Source: Misgurnus anguillicaudatus
Taxonomy: Eukaryota > Chordata > Actinopteri > Cypriniformes > Cobitidae
Reading direction: 5' to 3'
Length of the DNA: 64,000 bases
Assembly: GCF_027580225.2 (NCBI RefSeq)
Contig: NC_073340.2
Location: forward strand, 21,460,001-21,524,000
A program made the position numbers and the translations under genes. Below, one piece after another: positions 31,610-43,940 of this stretch. Positions within the stretch are counted from its first letter, which is position 1; each line of letters opens with the position of its first letter. Below the pieces are notes generated by a model. It was not told the origin of the DNA, did not search any database, and worked only from the letters and a program-made list of their open reading frames with translations.

Positions 31610-31770
31610 TACTTTATCAGGCTGTACGGTTCCATAAAGAACCTTTAACATCTGCAGAACCTTTCTGTTGCACAAAATATTCTTTGTAGTGGATAAACGT
31701 TTTCTTTGGGAAACCAAAAATGTTTCTTTATGGCACTGCTGCTGTGAGCCCCTTTATTTTTCTAAAGTGT
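31610..31770. repeat. AAGAACCTTT-type repeat fragment
   Basis: CCATAAAGAACCTTTAACAT, GCAGAACCTTTCTGTTGCAC and TGTTTCTTTATGGCACTG resemble a dispersed fish repeat. A related fragment lies near 46350-46420 (AAAGAACCATTTTTGGCTAG, GAAGAACCTC). No termini. Confidence 0.4.
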
Positions 31771-33541
31771 ACCCGTTACCGTACTCCCATTTTCCCACAG
31801 AAGGGCTTCTCTCTTTCCTATCCCTAATCCCTGAACTTTGTCACCTTCACAAATCTCCATTTTCCTGTCTTTCTCGCTCCTCTTCTCTCTAGGATACACC
31901 TGTGGCTGCCTTATCTACACCTCTGCTGTGTGAGTGTGGTATTATGAGATTAAGGATGGATCTCTGATGATCGGATGCAGGTCTTAATTGGAGTGGAAGG
32001 TGTGCTTGCTTTTAGCCGCTGGTTTTGGCTCAGGGATATGACAGTCGAGTAGAGCTCAGAGCACTGATACAGGACTAGACTGCGCAGGTTGGAGGAAAGA
32101 TGTCAATATAATTCTCTAATCATGTCCGATTGGTCCGGGGAGCTCAGCAGAATAGCTGGATAAGTGGAACGATTCCCTGCTCTTTTGTTTTTTGATGTCT
32201 TCGCACTCTGCGCACCCACAAGCTTAATGGCCGGCTGTCCATCATAATGCAATCATAACTGAAAGGTGTTCCCAATCAGGATTGTGGATTAAGAGATTAT
32301 GCACGCATTGTCGCTGCCTATTGTGAGGGGTCAAGCCGATATAATTTCGTTGATGGAGGACCGGTGCGTTTCCGTGGACCATTACCCAGGTCACCCTGAC
32401 GGAGAGCGGGCTTGTGGCAGGTGTGGCCTCTCTAATGACAAAAGACCATATTGATATAATTGCTCTCTTTTTGTGATTAATTTCATATTGTAATGGGACA
32501 GGATTTAGCAAAGCTCCTCCAAACTCTAAACCATTCGTGCAAAGCTTCTCATTACAGGAAGAGCCTCGTTTTAGTGTCTCACTATATAATATAGGCCAAC
32601 AAGGTACACCAGCAGCCGTTGGGTTATCTTTCTAGGCACTAAAACTACCCAAATTAGAGTTTGTTTTAAAACCCGAGATTCCTCTCAACACTTCCACATT
32701 CAGAGTAACCTCCCACACTTTAAACAAGTCCCTAGTTGATGTGTTTAGAGACTTAGGGACCATTTCAAGCAGGTGTTCTTATGGTCCTCCGCTGCACAGA
32801 TTGCTCTTGCTTTAGGGCATCCTGCAAGCATCTAGAGCCACCCGGGCTCTCTCTAAAAGCCTAAATCAGAAGCTTTGAATATTACATGCATTTAATGGGT
32901 TTTAATTTGGATTTCTCCAATATTGTTCATTATTCAATGAAGCGTTTGACATTAACAATTTTGGCGTCACACGCAGGATGAGGATAAAAAACCCTGCAGG
33001 TAAAAATTGGATCGTAATTACAGCATGACCTCCTATCAACTAGATAGAGGTGGTCAACCCTATTCACTTTGCCGTGTAGATTGTGAAAGCACAAGGCATT
33101 GTATGTTCGCGAGGCCGTTAACTGAAATGGCCTTTAACAGACCCCCTTGTCGCCACGCACTGCTTATTGGGCCTCTTCTGTCCTGTGGCCCACGTTTTCC
33201 TCCGTTGCTCCCCATTTATTCATTCCTCCTCAGCAGGCCATTATAAAGAAACAGGCCCAACCGTTGACCCCACCATTCAGACTGGGGCGCTCCGCTGTGC
33301 CCAGCATGCTGCCCCCATTGCTGTCTAACAAGCCCTGCTTTTGCATTCTCAGTGCCCTATTTCTGATGGCTAGAATTGCGTAGTACCCTAGGGGTCGAAT
33401 GGAGGACTGGCATATGCCCCCAAATCACACCAGTTTGGAGAAGTCACACCTGAACCATCGCCCACTTAATCTTCGGCAACCATTTCCACAGTTTTACCAT
33501 CTATAATAAGTTTTCTCGCCGACAACGTAAATAGAAGAGAC
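31771..33541. other. Intergenic, no gene seen
   Basis: Single-copy-looking sequence. The parts 32220-32500 and 32940-33240 are free of repeats and rich in ATTA/TAAT and GATTA words; regulatory function is possible but unsupported beyond that. Confidence 0.4.
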
Positions 33542-33673
33542 TTTAAATGTACAGTATGGGTTTTTTGCTGCATTTTTAATGGTGAGATTGCGAAATGCAA
33601 CCATCCTCAATTTCGAAGTGCGATGAGAAGCTACGAAGGAAAAAATTGAGGAAAAACATGTCGTCGTCTTATG

Positions 33674-34495
33674 CTGCGTTCACACCAGCCGCGGTAGAAG
33701 CGTCAAGCACAAGTGATTTTAATGTTAAGTCAATGTGAAGATGCGTTGACGCATGTCTGGAGGTCTCGCGGCTCGAATGAGGCATTTAGCGCGGCGCGGT
33801 ACACGCGATTCCCCCTCATTTGCGCGTCTAGTTTGCGCGGATGACGAGAATTGAGCATAGGCATGGGACATATAAAATTCTTGCGGTATGATAACCTTTA
33901 GCAAAAATACCACGGTTTCACTGTGTTGCGGTATTGCCATTGCAACACTAAAATGTGTTGTATTTAAATGCCAGGTAAAAATAAAGCATTTAAATTATAA
34001 TAGGCTTTCTAAAAATATATAATATTTTCGTAATGTATATTAAATGTAAACATTAAATCAATCACATGACTTAATGATTTAATGAATTTAGTAAAAACAC
34101 AGCTCATACCTTAGAGACGGTATCACAGAACATTTTAGTAGTTTTAAAATCTTGACTGTTTAAAATCTCGGTATACCTTGAAACCGGTAACTAGCCCATG
34201 CTTAATTTAGCGTTGCCGCGAAAATGCGTGAGTTTAAAAATGTAAACTTTGGGGTAAAAAAGTGCCACGTTAACTAATCAGGAGCTTGCGCTAATAGTGA
34301 CGTGATTACAGGAAGCGAGCGGAGTGGCAGAAGCCCTCCCATGACGCGAATTTCCGCTTGTATGTCTTAATGACTAGAATTTCACGCGCGGCTTTATGCA
34401 CGAATGAAGCGAGTAAACTCAAAATGGTCAAGCGGCAAACTAGACGTGGTACACGCGAATTTGACGGCACAAACGTGGCTGTTGAACCCACGGTA
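33674..34495. mobile_element. CG-rich transposon family R copy 2
   Basis: TGCTGCGTTCACACCAGCCG opens the element, and CGCGTCTAGTTTGCGCGG and its inverted partner GGCAAACTAGACGTGG occur on either side. The interior again has GCGTC and GCGCG words as in 1173-1964. It is interrupted at 33857-34203 by a hAT element. The right boundary is approximate. Confidence 0.6.
33857..34203. mobile_element. hAT-like MITE inside family R copy 2
   Basis: ATAGGCATGGGACATATAA opens and CGGTAACTAGCCCATGCTT closes the segment. Flanks AATTGAGC (33849-33856) and AATTTAGC (34204-34211) match at seven of eight positions. Interior words GGTATTGCCATTG and CTCGGTATACCTTGAAACCG suggest the GGTATACCG type of fish hAT MITE. 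Confidence 0.65.
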
Positions 34496-34754
34496 AGACA
34501 ACGTGGGGACGAAACTCGCTCTGTAGAACAGTTTGTCCATTTAGGGCTACTGTAGAAACATGATGATGACTTCCATGTAAGGAGACCAGCGGTGTATGTA
34601 GATAAAAATGATTAATAAAAACAATACAGTTCATTTTGTAGGGTCTTTAGACACCACTGATAATATAGTTATGTATATTATATTGCATTTATGTCAAGAG
34701 ATCATTCTAAAAGTTACACATTGCACCTTTAAAGAGCACTTATGCCCATATGAG

Positions 34755-35098
34755 TTAAAGGTGCAGTGTGTAAATTTTAACGGCATCTAGTGGTGAGGTT
34801 GCGAATTAGTCACATAGAGAAGCTACGGTAGCCGCCACCGGACAAACATGTCATTGTCTGAAAAAAAATTAGTAAAAAAATTGTCCATTAAGGGCTTCTG
34901 TAGAAAAATGGCAGCACAAAATGCCTACTTCTATGTAGGGGGAACCCTTGGTGTATGTAGATAAAAAGGTCTCGTTCTAAATTAACACATAATGGTTCTT
35001 TATGAAAGGTCTTTACACACCCCTGATAATATAGTTTTGTATATTATTTTGCATTTCTGTCAAAAGATGCTTCTTAAAATGACACACTGCACCTTTAA
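34755..35098 (+). mobile_element. MITE family A copy 2, TTAA-flanked
   Basis: Starts TTAAAGGTGCAGTGTGTAAA and ends GACACACTGCACCTTTAA, with the same interior as 8605-8990 (CGGCATCTAGTGGTGAGGTT, CCGCCACCGGACAAACATGT). It lies only 22 bp from the end of the family A-like copy at 33542-34732. Confidence 0.85.
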
Positions 35099-35523
35099 CA
35101 TTGGTCACGTTGACTACCATAAGAAATTATGCATATTCAAAGTGAACGTATAAACTTGTGAAACAATAACCATCACTTTTTAAAAACTTCTCAGTTCCCT
35201 TAAAACGACAATGCGCCTGTTGCGTCCCTTCAATAAGACGCGGCGCGAAGACATTACTCAATTATTGCTCTTAAGTGCCTCTTAAAATGTAAGTGCCACG
35301 CTGTCTATCAAGCTGCCATTATGTTTAAAGGCTGTTCCTCTTGTGTCTGTTCATCTCATCACTTTTAGGGCAATTTCATAACAGAGCAATTTAATCCACT
35401 GTGTGCTTTCAATCCATCGAATCCCACAGCGGTATCAGTAAAATATAGACGCATGTGCTCACGGGCAGTGAAGCAGGAGAACACAGTGTTTTCAACAGTA
35501 TGTTGATGGCCGGTGAGGTCACA

Positions 35524-35525
35524 CG

Positions 35526-35597
<72 letters not shown>

Positions 35598-35601
35598 CTT
35601 C
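35524..35601 (+). repeat. (CT)n microsatellite
   Basis: Almost uninterrupted CT dinucleotides over about 78 bp with single C-to-G and T-run interruptions. On one strand it yields chance frames of Leu/Ser and on the other Arg/Glu repeats, which are not genes. Confidence 0.95.
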
Positions 35602-35796
35602 TCTGATAGCGAAGAGTGGAAGATGAGCAGGTCTCTGTGGAGTGAATAAATGTGTAAATGCAGGTCGTTCTTCTCTAATCCACAGAGGTGGAAAGGCACT
35701 GAGCCGTTAAATAAGCAGAGTGCTGAGCTGCTTTGCTCTTCGCCTGCATATTGACCAGAGACTTAAGATGATTAATGCAGCGCTTTAGCACTGCAG

Positions 35797-35841
35797 AGGA
35801 GAGAGTGAGAGAAGGAGAGAGAGAAAGAAGAGACAGAGAAA
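35797..35841 (+). repeat. GA-rich imperfect microsatellite
   Basis: GAGAGAGTGAGAGAAGGAGA and following GA/AAG units over about 45 bp, complementary in sense to the CT tract 200 bp upstream. Confidence 0.8.
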
Positions 35842-36041
35842 ATCTTAATTGTTTTGTTTCATTGATAATGAGCGTGTTAGGTGGTGAAAGATGATAGATA
35901 CCAGGATCGGAAATCAACCGGGCTTCAGCCAAAAATGCTTTAGATGTTTCATCTCCACCATCACGAATGTTGCTTTTGGAATCTGACATCTACCGTTTGA
36001 TATATGTGACCCTGTGATTTACAGTTTAACATAATGTAAAG

Positions 36042-36320
36042 CACTGGTTCTCAAACTTTTCGGCGTGCGGACTCCCTTGTGTACGGTGCATCTCTTTCGT
36101 GTCCCTTCCAAAGAAAATTTAAGACATAAAACTTTCTAAAACTTTAATTAAACTCTTAAATTTGAATTAAACAAAACATACTGTATTACATTATACAATG
36201 TAGTGCTGTTGGTTAGCAGCCTTATTTTTCTAAGGTTTATTAACACAGAATTTATGATAAATTAAGGAATTTTGTAAAATGTCATAAAACTGGGACCCCC
36301 TGGCACAAGCCACAGCTCCC
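36042..36320. mobile_element. hAT-like CAGTGGTT MITE, decayed and inverted copy
   Basis: Opens CACTGGTTCTCAAACTTTTC then GGCGTGCGG and later includes CCAAAGAAAATTT and GTCATAAAACTGGGACCCCC, the inverted order of 30447-30719. It interrupts the family Z element after AATGTAAAG. Confidence 0.6.
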
Positions 36321-36487
36321 AGTTTTGTAAAGAACATACTGTGAAAAAACTTTATATCTTTAATATTTACCTCATTCACACAGCACTTTGGTCCCAGAAA
36401 ATACCTGTAAAACTGGCACACAGGCTTATGTGTGAACGGAAACAAGTCCTGTTTATGTTCTGGGATCGTTCCCGGAAAGAGGACCTA

Positions 36488-36694
36488 CACTGTAAAAAAA
36501 TTCTGTAGAAATTACAGTATTACTGGGTATTACTGGCAACTAGCTGCCAGTAACTTACTGTAGATTTTTCATTTATGTTTTTTGCTCGCAACAGTTTGTT
36601 TAAAGTCAAATGAACATGAAACATTTTTGGTCTTTATCTTCTACAGTAAGTTACTCGCAACCAGCTGCATAATTACAGCAAATTTTTTACAGTG
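36488..36694. mobile_element. TA-flanked MITE (Tc1/mariner-like)
   Basis: Inverted ends CACTGTAAAAAAATTCTGTA and ATTTTTTACAGTG. TA lies on each side (36486-36487 and 36695-36696), and the uninterrupted homologue at about 50 reads GAGGACCTAGTCAG, confirming a TA target site. Internal inverted words CAACTAGCTGCCAGTAAC and GTTACTCGCAACCAGCTG pair. Confidence 0.8.
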
Positions 36695-37333
36695 TAGTAA
36701 CATTGCCGTAAGATACCCGGAAAGCCCTCTGTGTGAACGAGACTCAGAAACAATACCTTAAGCCCCGTGCCGTATGGAGGACGGCGTGTCATGGCAACAT
36801 GAAGTTATAGTCCAGCTCTTTAAAATGAGGGATTTACATGCAGATTAATATTCACTATGAAAAATGTCGTAGTGAAGCTATATCAGGAAGCTCGTCACTA
36901 TCTATATAAAGCGGAGATTTTTCAGCAGCATAAAAGAATAGTCATGTGCTATGGGCTTATCATAAACAAAAATGCACTCGCATCATCGCAACAAGATATA
37001 ACGTTCAGCTCTTTAAAACGGGGGTTTTAAATGCACATTAACATTCACGATGAGAAATGTCTGCAAACTGCTCTGAAACAGAGATCAGGGAGCTCGTCAA
37101 ATATCCACTCTGAAGCTGAGATCATTCAACAGCATACTAGAACAGTGTGTCACGCGCTCCTTTATAGTCTTATCATAAACAAAAATGCACGCAAGTGGTT
37201 TCTGTAGTAGAGAGAAATAATTATTAATAATAAGCAAACATCAGATGCTGTGGATAAAATCTACAAAGTGCAGAACTTTAAACATGTCACGTCTTTACGG
37301 GATCCTTAGGTATCTGTGTGAAAGCACAGAGAT

Positions 37334-38216
37334 GCTGTGTCGAAACCATTATTCCAGAACAGCAGTAGGCGAGGCGAGTAGTATGTCCGAATTCATAGTA
37401 TTCCAATAACAGTAGACGAAAAGTACACAGATGACCTACTACTTCCGGCAAGATCCTGAAGTGTTCTTTCGATGGACACTTTGCTATCCTATGAGCACCC
37501 GGGAGAGGAGTTATCCAATGAAGACGGTGGGGCGTTTTTTTATTCAAAAATGTCCAAAAGCAGTCACGCAGCTCTATTCAAATGCAAATACATATATTAT
37601 ATACATCTGTCTCTTGTGGTTAAATTGTGCTAGTTTAACGCCATTCCAGTTAACGACAAACTTGTTGTTATGATGACGTATGTCACGTGATGTTTCAACA
37701 TGGCGAATGTAGTACGTCCGAATTAGGTATGCATACCGATTATTCGCGATTAATCTATAGCAGAATAAAAGTTTTTGTTTACATCATATATGTTTGTGAA
37801 CTGTGTATAATAATTATGTACACATGCATGTATAATTTTAAGAAATATATATATATATATTATATATAAAATATATATATATATACTGTATATATGTGTA
37901 TTTATATATAATATAAATGATACATAAATATACAAATGTATATACACATGTAAACATTTCTTAAATATATACATGTGTGTGTATTTATCTATAAAAAGTT
38001 ATTATACACCGTTCACATGCATACTGTATGTATGTATGATGTAAACTTTTATTCTGCTATAGATTAATCACGATTAATCAGTATGCATCCCTAGTCCGAA
38101 TTAATTCATACTATCCATATTTATACTATATAGAACGTACCGTTTTAACTGTTGATGAGTAGGTACTTCATCTAATTCAGTACTTACTGTCACAGCATGC
38201 GATTTCGGACGCAGCC
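37334..38216. mobile_element. Family K transposon, third level of the nest
   Basis: Left end GCTGTGTCGAAACC and right end GCATGCGATTTCGGACGCAGC are inverted; interior GTAGGCGAGGCGAGTAGTAT and GATGAAGTACCT-type words (reverse) match 20418-20942. It interrupts family L and is itself interrupted at 37724-38093. Confidence 0.7.
37724..38093. mobile_element. hAT-like AT-rich MITE, family J copy 3, innermost level
   Basis: Starts TAGGTATGCATACCGAT and ends AATCAGTATGCATCCCTA, with CGATTAATC words in both arms and a TATATA core. GTCCGAAT is repeated exactly at 37716-37723 and 38094-38101, an 8-bp hAT target duplication within family K sequence. Confidence 0.88.
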
Positions 38217-38517
38217 ATAGATTCCGGAAAATCATTGGCAGTGTGAATAAACGAAAAATCGAACGATCAAATCCCGGATGCATTTTCTGTTTTGTTTCCA
38301 TAATGTCTGTGTGAAAAGGGCTTTTGACTAAGGCCATTTTAAAGATTGAAATAAAAGTTAAATCAAACTTTGATCCTTATTTTATTAGATTAGATTAGAT
38401 TAGATTCTGAGACTTTAGCATGCATTTTCATAGTCTTGTTTTGGATGTCTCCTCAAATAGCATAATATGGCCTGTAATCATAGTTGAGTTTTGTTTAATT
38501 TTATACGAAGTGATCTA

Positions 38518-38732
38518 CACTCTCAGAACAAAGGTATATAGTTGTCACTTGGACGGTACCTATTAAAAAAGTCCTAATATGTACTATTTTGGTACAGATA
38601 CAGTAATAACTTTAAGGTACCAGTATGTAGCTCTAATGTGTACTTTTAGGTATCAATATGCACCTATTAGGTACAAAAGTGACACCCCAGTGAAAACTTT
38701 TGTACCTCCTTGTACCTTTTTTTCTGAGAGTG
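38518..38732. mobile_element. Short MITE with CACTCTCAGAA ends
   Basis: CACTCTCAGAACAAAGGTAT at the left mirrors GTACCTTTTTTTCTGAGAGTG at the right. The core repeats GGTACC, TACTTTT and TTAGGTA words. Target duplication not clear. Confidence 0.7.
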
Positions 38733-41700
38733 TCATTTTGTTATTGATCAGATTGAGTGTTTATTTCAATTAATTGCTATAGTTGTATTTGATATTCACA
38801 TTTGAGATGGATGCCATGCTGTCTTTTTTGTGTGGCTTGATGGAAATGCTTTTATAAATGTAGAAATAAAATCAAATATTGCTCCGCAAATATTGCTCTC
38901 AATACCAAGTTAAATTTTGACAGAAGTAAATAACATAGTGGCCACGTGATGCGAATACATGACATTCACTGATTGTCAGCAAATAACCACCAAATAGTGA
39001 ACAATTCCCGAGATCGTGAGATAACAACGGGATAGTAAATTGCACAAAAAAGGCCGAGATGTTTGGCGTTGCTTTATCTGAATTCAAGAAGTTGCCTTTG
39101 ACGTCCCAATCCCAAGGTTGTGCCACATTCACAGAGAGGGGTTGTAATTGGCTACTGACAGTGGGGTGAAGGGTCAGATGCAATCGGGCCTCAGGTAATT
39201 TACTGCTGGAAGTGATTTATGTGTGTGTTTGTTTTTCATATTCACCACTCCAGAAATTGCATTTTAACAGGATAGGAGAGAGAGAATGCAGAACAGCTGG
39301 ATGCTGATTGCAGATATTCTGTCTGTGTGTTTTCTATGTGCATATTTATGCAGTCATTTGCCCAGTTGCTAACACAACCTTACTGACGTCTGTGACAAAA
39401 CATGCAAAATATGACTTTTGCACTGCAGAAAAATCTGAATAAAGTGGTAAATGTTTGCTTTCGGAGATGAAAATGTTGAAATCAGAAATACTCTGCAAAG
39501 AGGGTAAAAGAATAGGTGTGCAAAGCGTTTGATAACAGGCTTTTCATTGCCGTTCTACGGTGCTTATAGGCAGATGCTGTTCTTTCAATGCAGCTGCATG
39601 TCACAATAAGCTAAAAGGTGAATGCCAGCAGCTATAGACTGAACCAACTTGGCAACGTCAGATCTTGCGAAGCAATAAACCTTTCATAATACAAGAGGTC
39701 ATTTTTCTGTACCTAGATTACTTGTACGACTGCAGATCCATTAACCTTGTGAAACACGTGACCATTCTCTAACCGTTTTTGGTCGGGAAACCAAAAAAAA
39801 AACTTGTAAGAGAGTAAATGGCAGCGAATATCAAGCTGTGAACTAATCTAAAAGGTTGCTAATAAAATTCTCTCAAACTGAAATCTAAAAACGACTTTCT
39901 GATGTTTGTAAGACTTGCAAATAATTAAAGTGATATTCACAGACACAAATATGACATTCCACAAGTGGATGGGTTTCATCAAAATTGAAAAAGCTGACTA
40001 AAAATGTTTAGAAATTGGTGAAATCAGCCTAATGTATTTTAGTTAGCACTAAAGACCTTCTTTAGAAAATTTTGACAATTTGTAGTCAACCTGGAATTCC
40101 CTTTGTTGTGCTCATCATTCCAGAAATTGATGCAAAAATATTTGGGAAAAAACATAAAGCCAAAAATAGTTGAAAACGTGCATTTAGTAATTTTTGGTTA
40201 TTGCTAAATAGCATTTGTGTCCAGTATTATATAGGGATGCTGATGTGTAGTATTAGTGTGGCATGTGATTTCATCATGATGGTCCACCACCATGGTGGTA
40301 AAAGTTTTAAATGAGGATAAAATTACTGAGTGCACCTTGAAGGGATTTCAAAAGATAAAAGGGTAGTTCTCAATGATTTAAATCTTTTAACAAGCTTACT
40401 TTTAACTTTTTAGTTACGTTACCAAATTATGTGCCGTAAAAGCATCTTTCACATATCAGTGACAACTGTTACACTACAAGTTATCTACATATACAGTCAA
40501 GTTTCTGTGCCAGTTGTGTCTCCTGTAATTAGGGGTGTAGGGAGGTGGAAAATTGCGAATGTTGGATCTGCCAGGCAGTGACGAAGAGCGTCTGTGGGGA
40601 ATAGCTGGAAAGAAAAGGCAGGAAAATGCAAAGTGCTCGAAGGTCCCTGGGAGCCATTTCAGCACTCTCACAAAATCATTTCTGCAGATAAAATATTCAA
40701 AAAGGCAGTTTTGTTTTCATTTAAAACATCATGTCTCCTGTAAGTTCTGTTTAATGTCAAACCAAGCACTTGTCTCAGACTTTTTTTTTTTTGGAGGCGG
40801 TCACAATCCATTTTTACCTTTGAATCCTCTGCTCTTGCTTCGTTGTATGATCTTAAAGTGTAAACAAGCAAAGCCAAATAAGTAATTAAAATGCATGCTC
40901 ATTTATAACTACTAAGTCTTTTCATGTGTGCACCTTTATTGAAAGTCACTGTAAAGCAATAACAAATCATTTCACAGATGTGGGTGTCACAATGTTAAGT
41001 TACAGAAAGCAATTATTTCCTTAAGTTGGTGAGCAGGGATGTTTTAACAAGATGTGTAATTAATTACTGACTAAAGGTTTATTTTTTATCTAGATATGTG
41101 TAACCTTGAAAAGATGCAGGCATATAGAAGAAACCGATTAAAAATGCAGAAAAAATAGACATAAATATAAAAAAATCATTCTTGGTCGTCATGCACTTCT
41201 GTCAAATGGTAATTGGGGGCCGTAATTACTGTAAGTGGAGGGTTAACAGGCAATTAACCTGAAAGAAACAGCGGAGAATGTAAAAGATCAAAAGAACGAC
41301 AATTCACGACGAGTCCGAGTAGTGAAACACATTTCCTTTTCAATATTCTGAACTTTGCCTCTCCTGTCAGCCAAAGGCCAGCTTTGTCGTACAAAAAAAG
41401 AGCTTACGATCATAAAGGCAGCAATCAGTTTTTAGAAATAGACAAGGTCATGTAAGACAAGAGAGAATATGTGTTTAGTGTGATGTTTGAAGAGTTAAGT
41501 ACAGATGGGTTATTTAGCTACAGTAGTTTCATCCGGCACTGAATGTGCGCTACAGTATGTCAAAAACACTTTTTATTACAATGACTCTTTGTCTGACCTT
41601 ATAAGAAGATTAACTGTTTAATGAGTGGTTTTTACTTAATTAAAGTAAATTAAGTAAAGTCCACTTTGCCTTCTGCGGAAGTAAGGCCTGCCTGTTTGTC

Positions 41701-43599
41701 AGCTATTGGCTGTAACCCTCTCAAAGAGAATTGTGGGATACGTTCCAAGATTGAGCCCTTGAGGTCCCTGACACTCGGCACAGCTTTAAAAACCTTAACC
41801 TAAACTGATGTGAACGATCTCCCCTTGGCTCCTGTGTCGAGGAGGGGGTGGTTAGTTTATTGAAGCCGAAATGATTTTAGCCTCTATGTAAAGATGTGCT
41901 TTGCCAAGCAGACCGGCTGAATCTCAGCTTTATGCATTTTCCAAACACTGAATTTAAATTCCCAGCACCTGCACGGCTTATTTATTTTATTTTTTTACCC
42001 CATCCCATCCACTTTTTTGCTTCATTAAACTCTGTGATTTGAATACGGAATGCTGGAGAAACTGTATATTGCTCTTCAAAAGGTCTCCCATAATCAGGAT
42101 GTCTACAGACCTCTCCGAGCTTTGTGCACGGCTGTGCGGTTTCATGAGGTTCTGTAATCGCACACATTCAGCGCCGAGCTCCTCACCTGTTCCCTCTCTC
42201 TGCTATCAGAAACTCATCCGTCAGTAACCTGGACAGTGTTAGACCTCCTTTAATGTATCTGCCGAGGCTTATTGTCCTTCCGGCTTTGCCCCTCAAGTCC
42301 AGTGAAGTGTGGAGCAATCACGGGCCTCTGTGGAGAACGGATAGAGGAGTTTTTTATTTCGGAGGGGAGGGGGAATGGTTACAGTAGTTTGTGCATGCAC
42401 ATTTCCAGATTAGCAATCTTCCCTTCCCTTTTTCCGCTCTGAATAAAGGTGATGAAATCCCTCTCGCTGCCACTAATCTTGAACTGACAGAGAGGGCTGC
42501 TACACAAGACTCTCTCTATCTGTTGTGAGAAGCGGTAGACGCCTGTTTGTAAGCCGCTTATGATATTGACTGCCTGCTTCTTTTCCTTTTCAGCGTGTGG
42601 CCCAGGCACTTATGGGTATACACACACTCGCGCACTCCCGAGCATATGTTGTCATGAGGAAATTTGTATTCGTCTCGCTCGCCTCAAACCGTATATATTT
42701 TCAGAAGCCATAGAATGACTCTTTTTTTATGGTGACTGCATTGGCTATTGATTAATACCAGTAGTTGAAGGTCAGTCCGTCTTTGATAATTTTGTTTGTT
42801 CAGATGAACTAAACCTTGAGTGGTTCTGTGCTATTGTGAGGCAGCCATGTCCTAAGAAACCCAAAGGCCTGAACCACCGTTATAGTGTCTGCTTTGGCAT
42901 TGAATCGTTCAAATCATACTAAAGGAGCAAAAAAGGACAAAGATGAAACCTTTTCTGTGACGATGACGGCTGGGATGAGGAGGGGGGAGCAAATTGTCAG
43001 TGAAGAAGAGATGAAAAGGTGTGGGGGGTTAGAGACCAAGAGGAAGAGAACAGGTTCATAAAACACAATCAATTCTCTTTGGCCTGGGCTCAATTATCCC
43101 AATCAAGGTTAATTCTTTTGAACCTGGGAACTGCTAAAGGGCAGAAATACAAAGCGAGAGAGTGAAATGTAAAGAGGATTTACTCGAGGATGAGGGACAC
43201 TGTGATAGAAGCTCATAAATCAATGATTTCTATTCAGAAGCACTCAGATCAACGTTCTGCTGAGGATGGATGTCTGAAATTGTGAAACCAATTGAGTATG
43301 AACTATTGATTGACACATTTAATCTTCCACAGTTTACCTGAGCATAAGCATGTGGAGGAATAATTTAGACTATTTGACAAAGATCAGACTTTTGTTTGTT
43401 TTTTGTAGATCTGTTATGAAGGCAACTTAGATGAAGGTCAAACAGTGCGGTTCAAACATTGGAAACTACAGACATACATGAAAATGTATCAAGTGTATTT
43501 TTTATTTAAATGTGAAAATACATAGAAAGTTTTAAGAACTATAAAATAAGAAGTTGTAAATGTAAAAGAAGGACTGTTCGCGATGTTTTGCACATTTTC
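38733..43599. other. Intergenic, no gene seen
   Basis: About 4.9 kb without recognised transposon termini, exons or RNA genes. The part 41690-42330 is GC-balanced and lacks repeats; possible regulatory DNA, no specific motif support. Confidence 0.4.
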
Positions 43600-43940
43600 A
43601 GGTGCTTTCACACCTGCCTTATTTAGTGCGGTTGAATCATACCAGAGTTCGATAGCTCACTTGGTGCGGTTCTTTTGAGCAGGTGAGAATGCAGCAATCA
43701 AACTTTGGTTGCACACCAAAAGTGGACCAAACAAGGGGGGCGAGACCTCCTTGAAGAGGTGATCTCGCTACGCCTTCAAACTAACTTTGGAGCGGTTTGT
43801 TTGTGGTGAGAACGCGATTCGAGATCGAACAAACCTAACTGCAAAAGTACTGCACATTTTTTGGACTAAACCAGCTGCAGTAGTCAGCTGCGCTGTGCAT
43901 TATGGGATAAGGAAGTGTTTGTTGACGGTTTCTATTAGCA

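Larger units (their letters stand above)
33542..34732 (+). mobile_element. MITE family A-like copy, host of a nested pair
   Basis: The left arm starts TTTAAATGTACAGTATGGGT and runs to AAAAACATGTCGTCGTC near 33672. The right arm resumes near 34505 (TCTGTAGAACAGTTTGTCCA) and ends TTACACATTGCACCTTTAA at 34732. Compared with 8605-8990, the gap falls at the ACAAACATGTCATTG segment. A family R element fills the gap. Confidence 0.65.
36373..38322. mobile_element. Family L transposon, second level of the nest
   Basis: Left end CATTCACACAGCACTTTGG and right end AATGTCTGTGTGAAAAGGGC are inverted. The body matches 1-915 (TCTGGGATCGTTCCCGGAAA, ATGGCAACATGAAGTT, CCCGGATGCATTTTCTG). It contains two insertions: a TA-flanked MITE and a family K element. 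Confidence 0.65.
36003..38420. mobile_element. DNA transposon family Z, outermost host of a four-level nest
   Basis: Pieces of this element read TATGTGACCCTG, TTTAACATAATGTAAAG (up to 36041), AACATACTGTGAAAAAACTT then ATATCTTTAATATT (36323-36370), and AAAGATTGAAATAAAAGTT then AATCAAACTTTGATCC and GAGACTTTAGC (38340-38420). The same pieces run in the same order in the copy at 61231-62098, where they are contiguous. All intervening sequence here is therefore inserted. The right terminus is not clear. Confidence 0.6.

Noticed and set aside
35409..35699. Arg/Glu-rich and Leu/Ser-rich open frames
   Set aside because: They are translations of the CT microsatellite.
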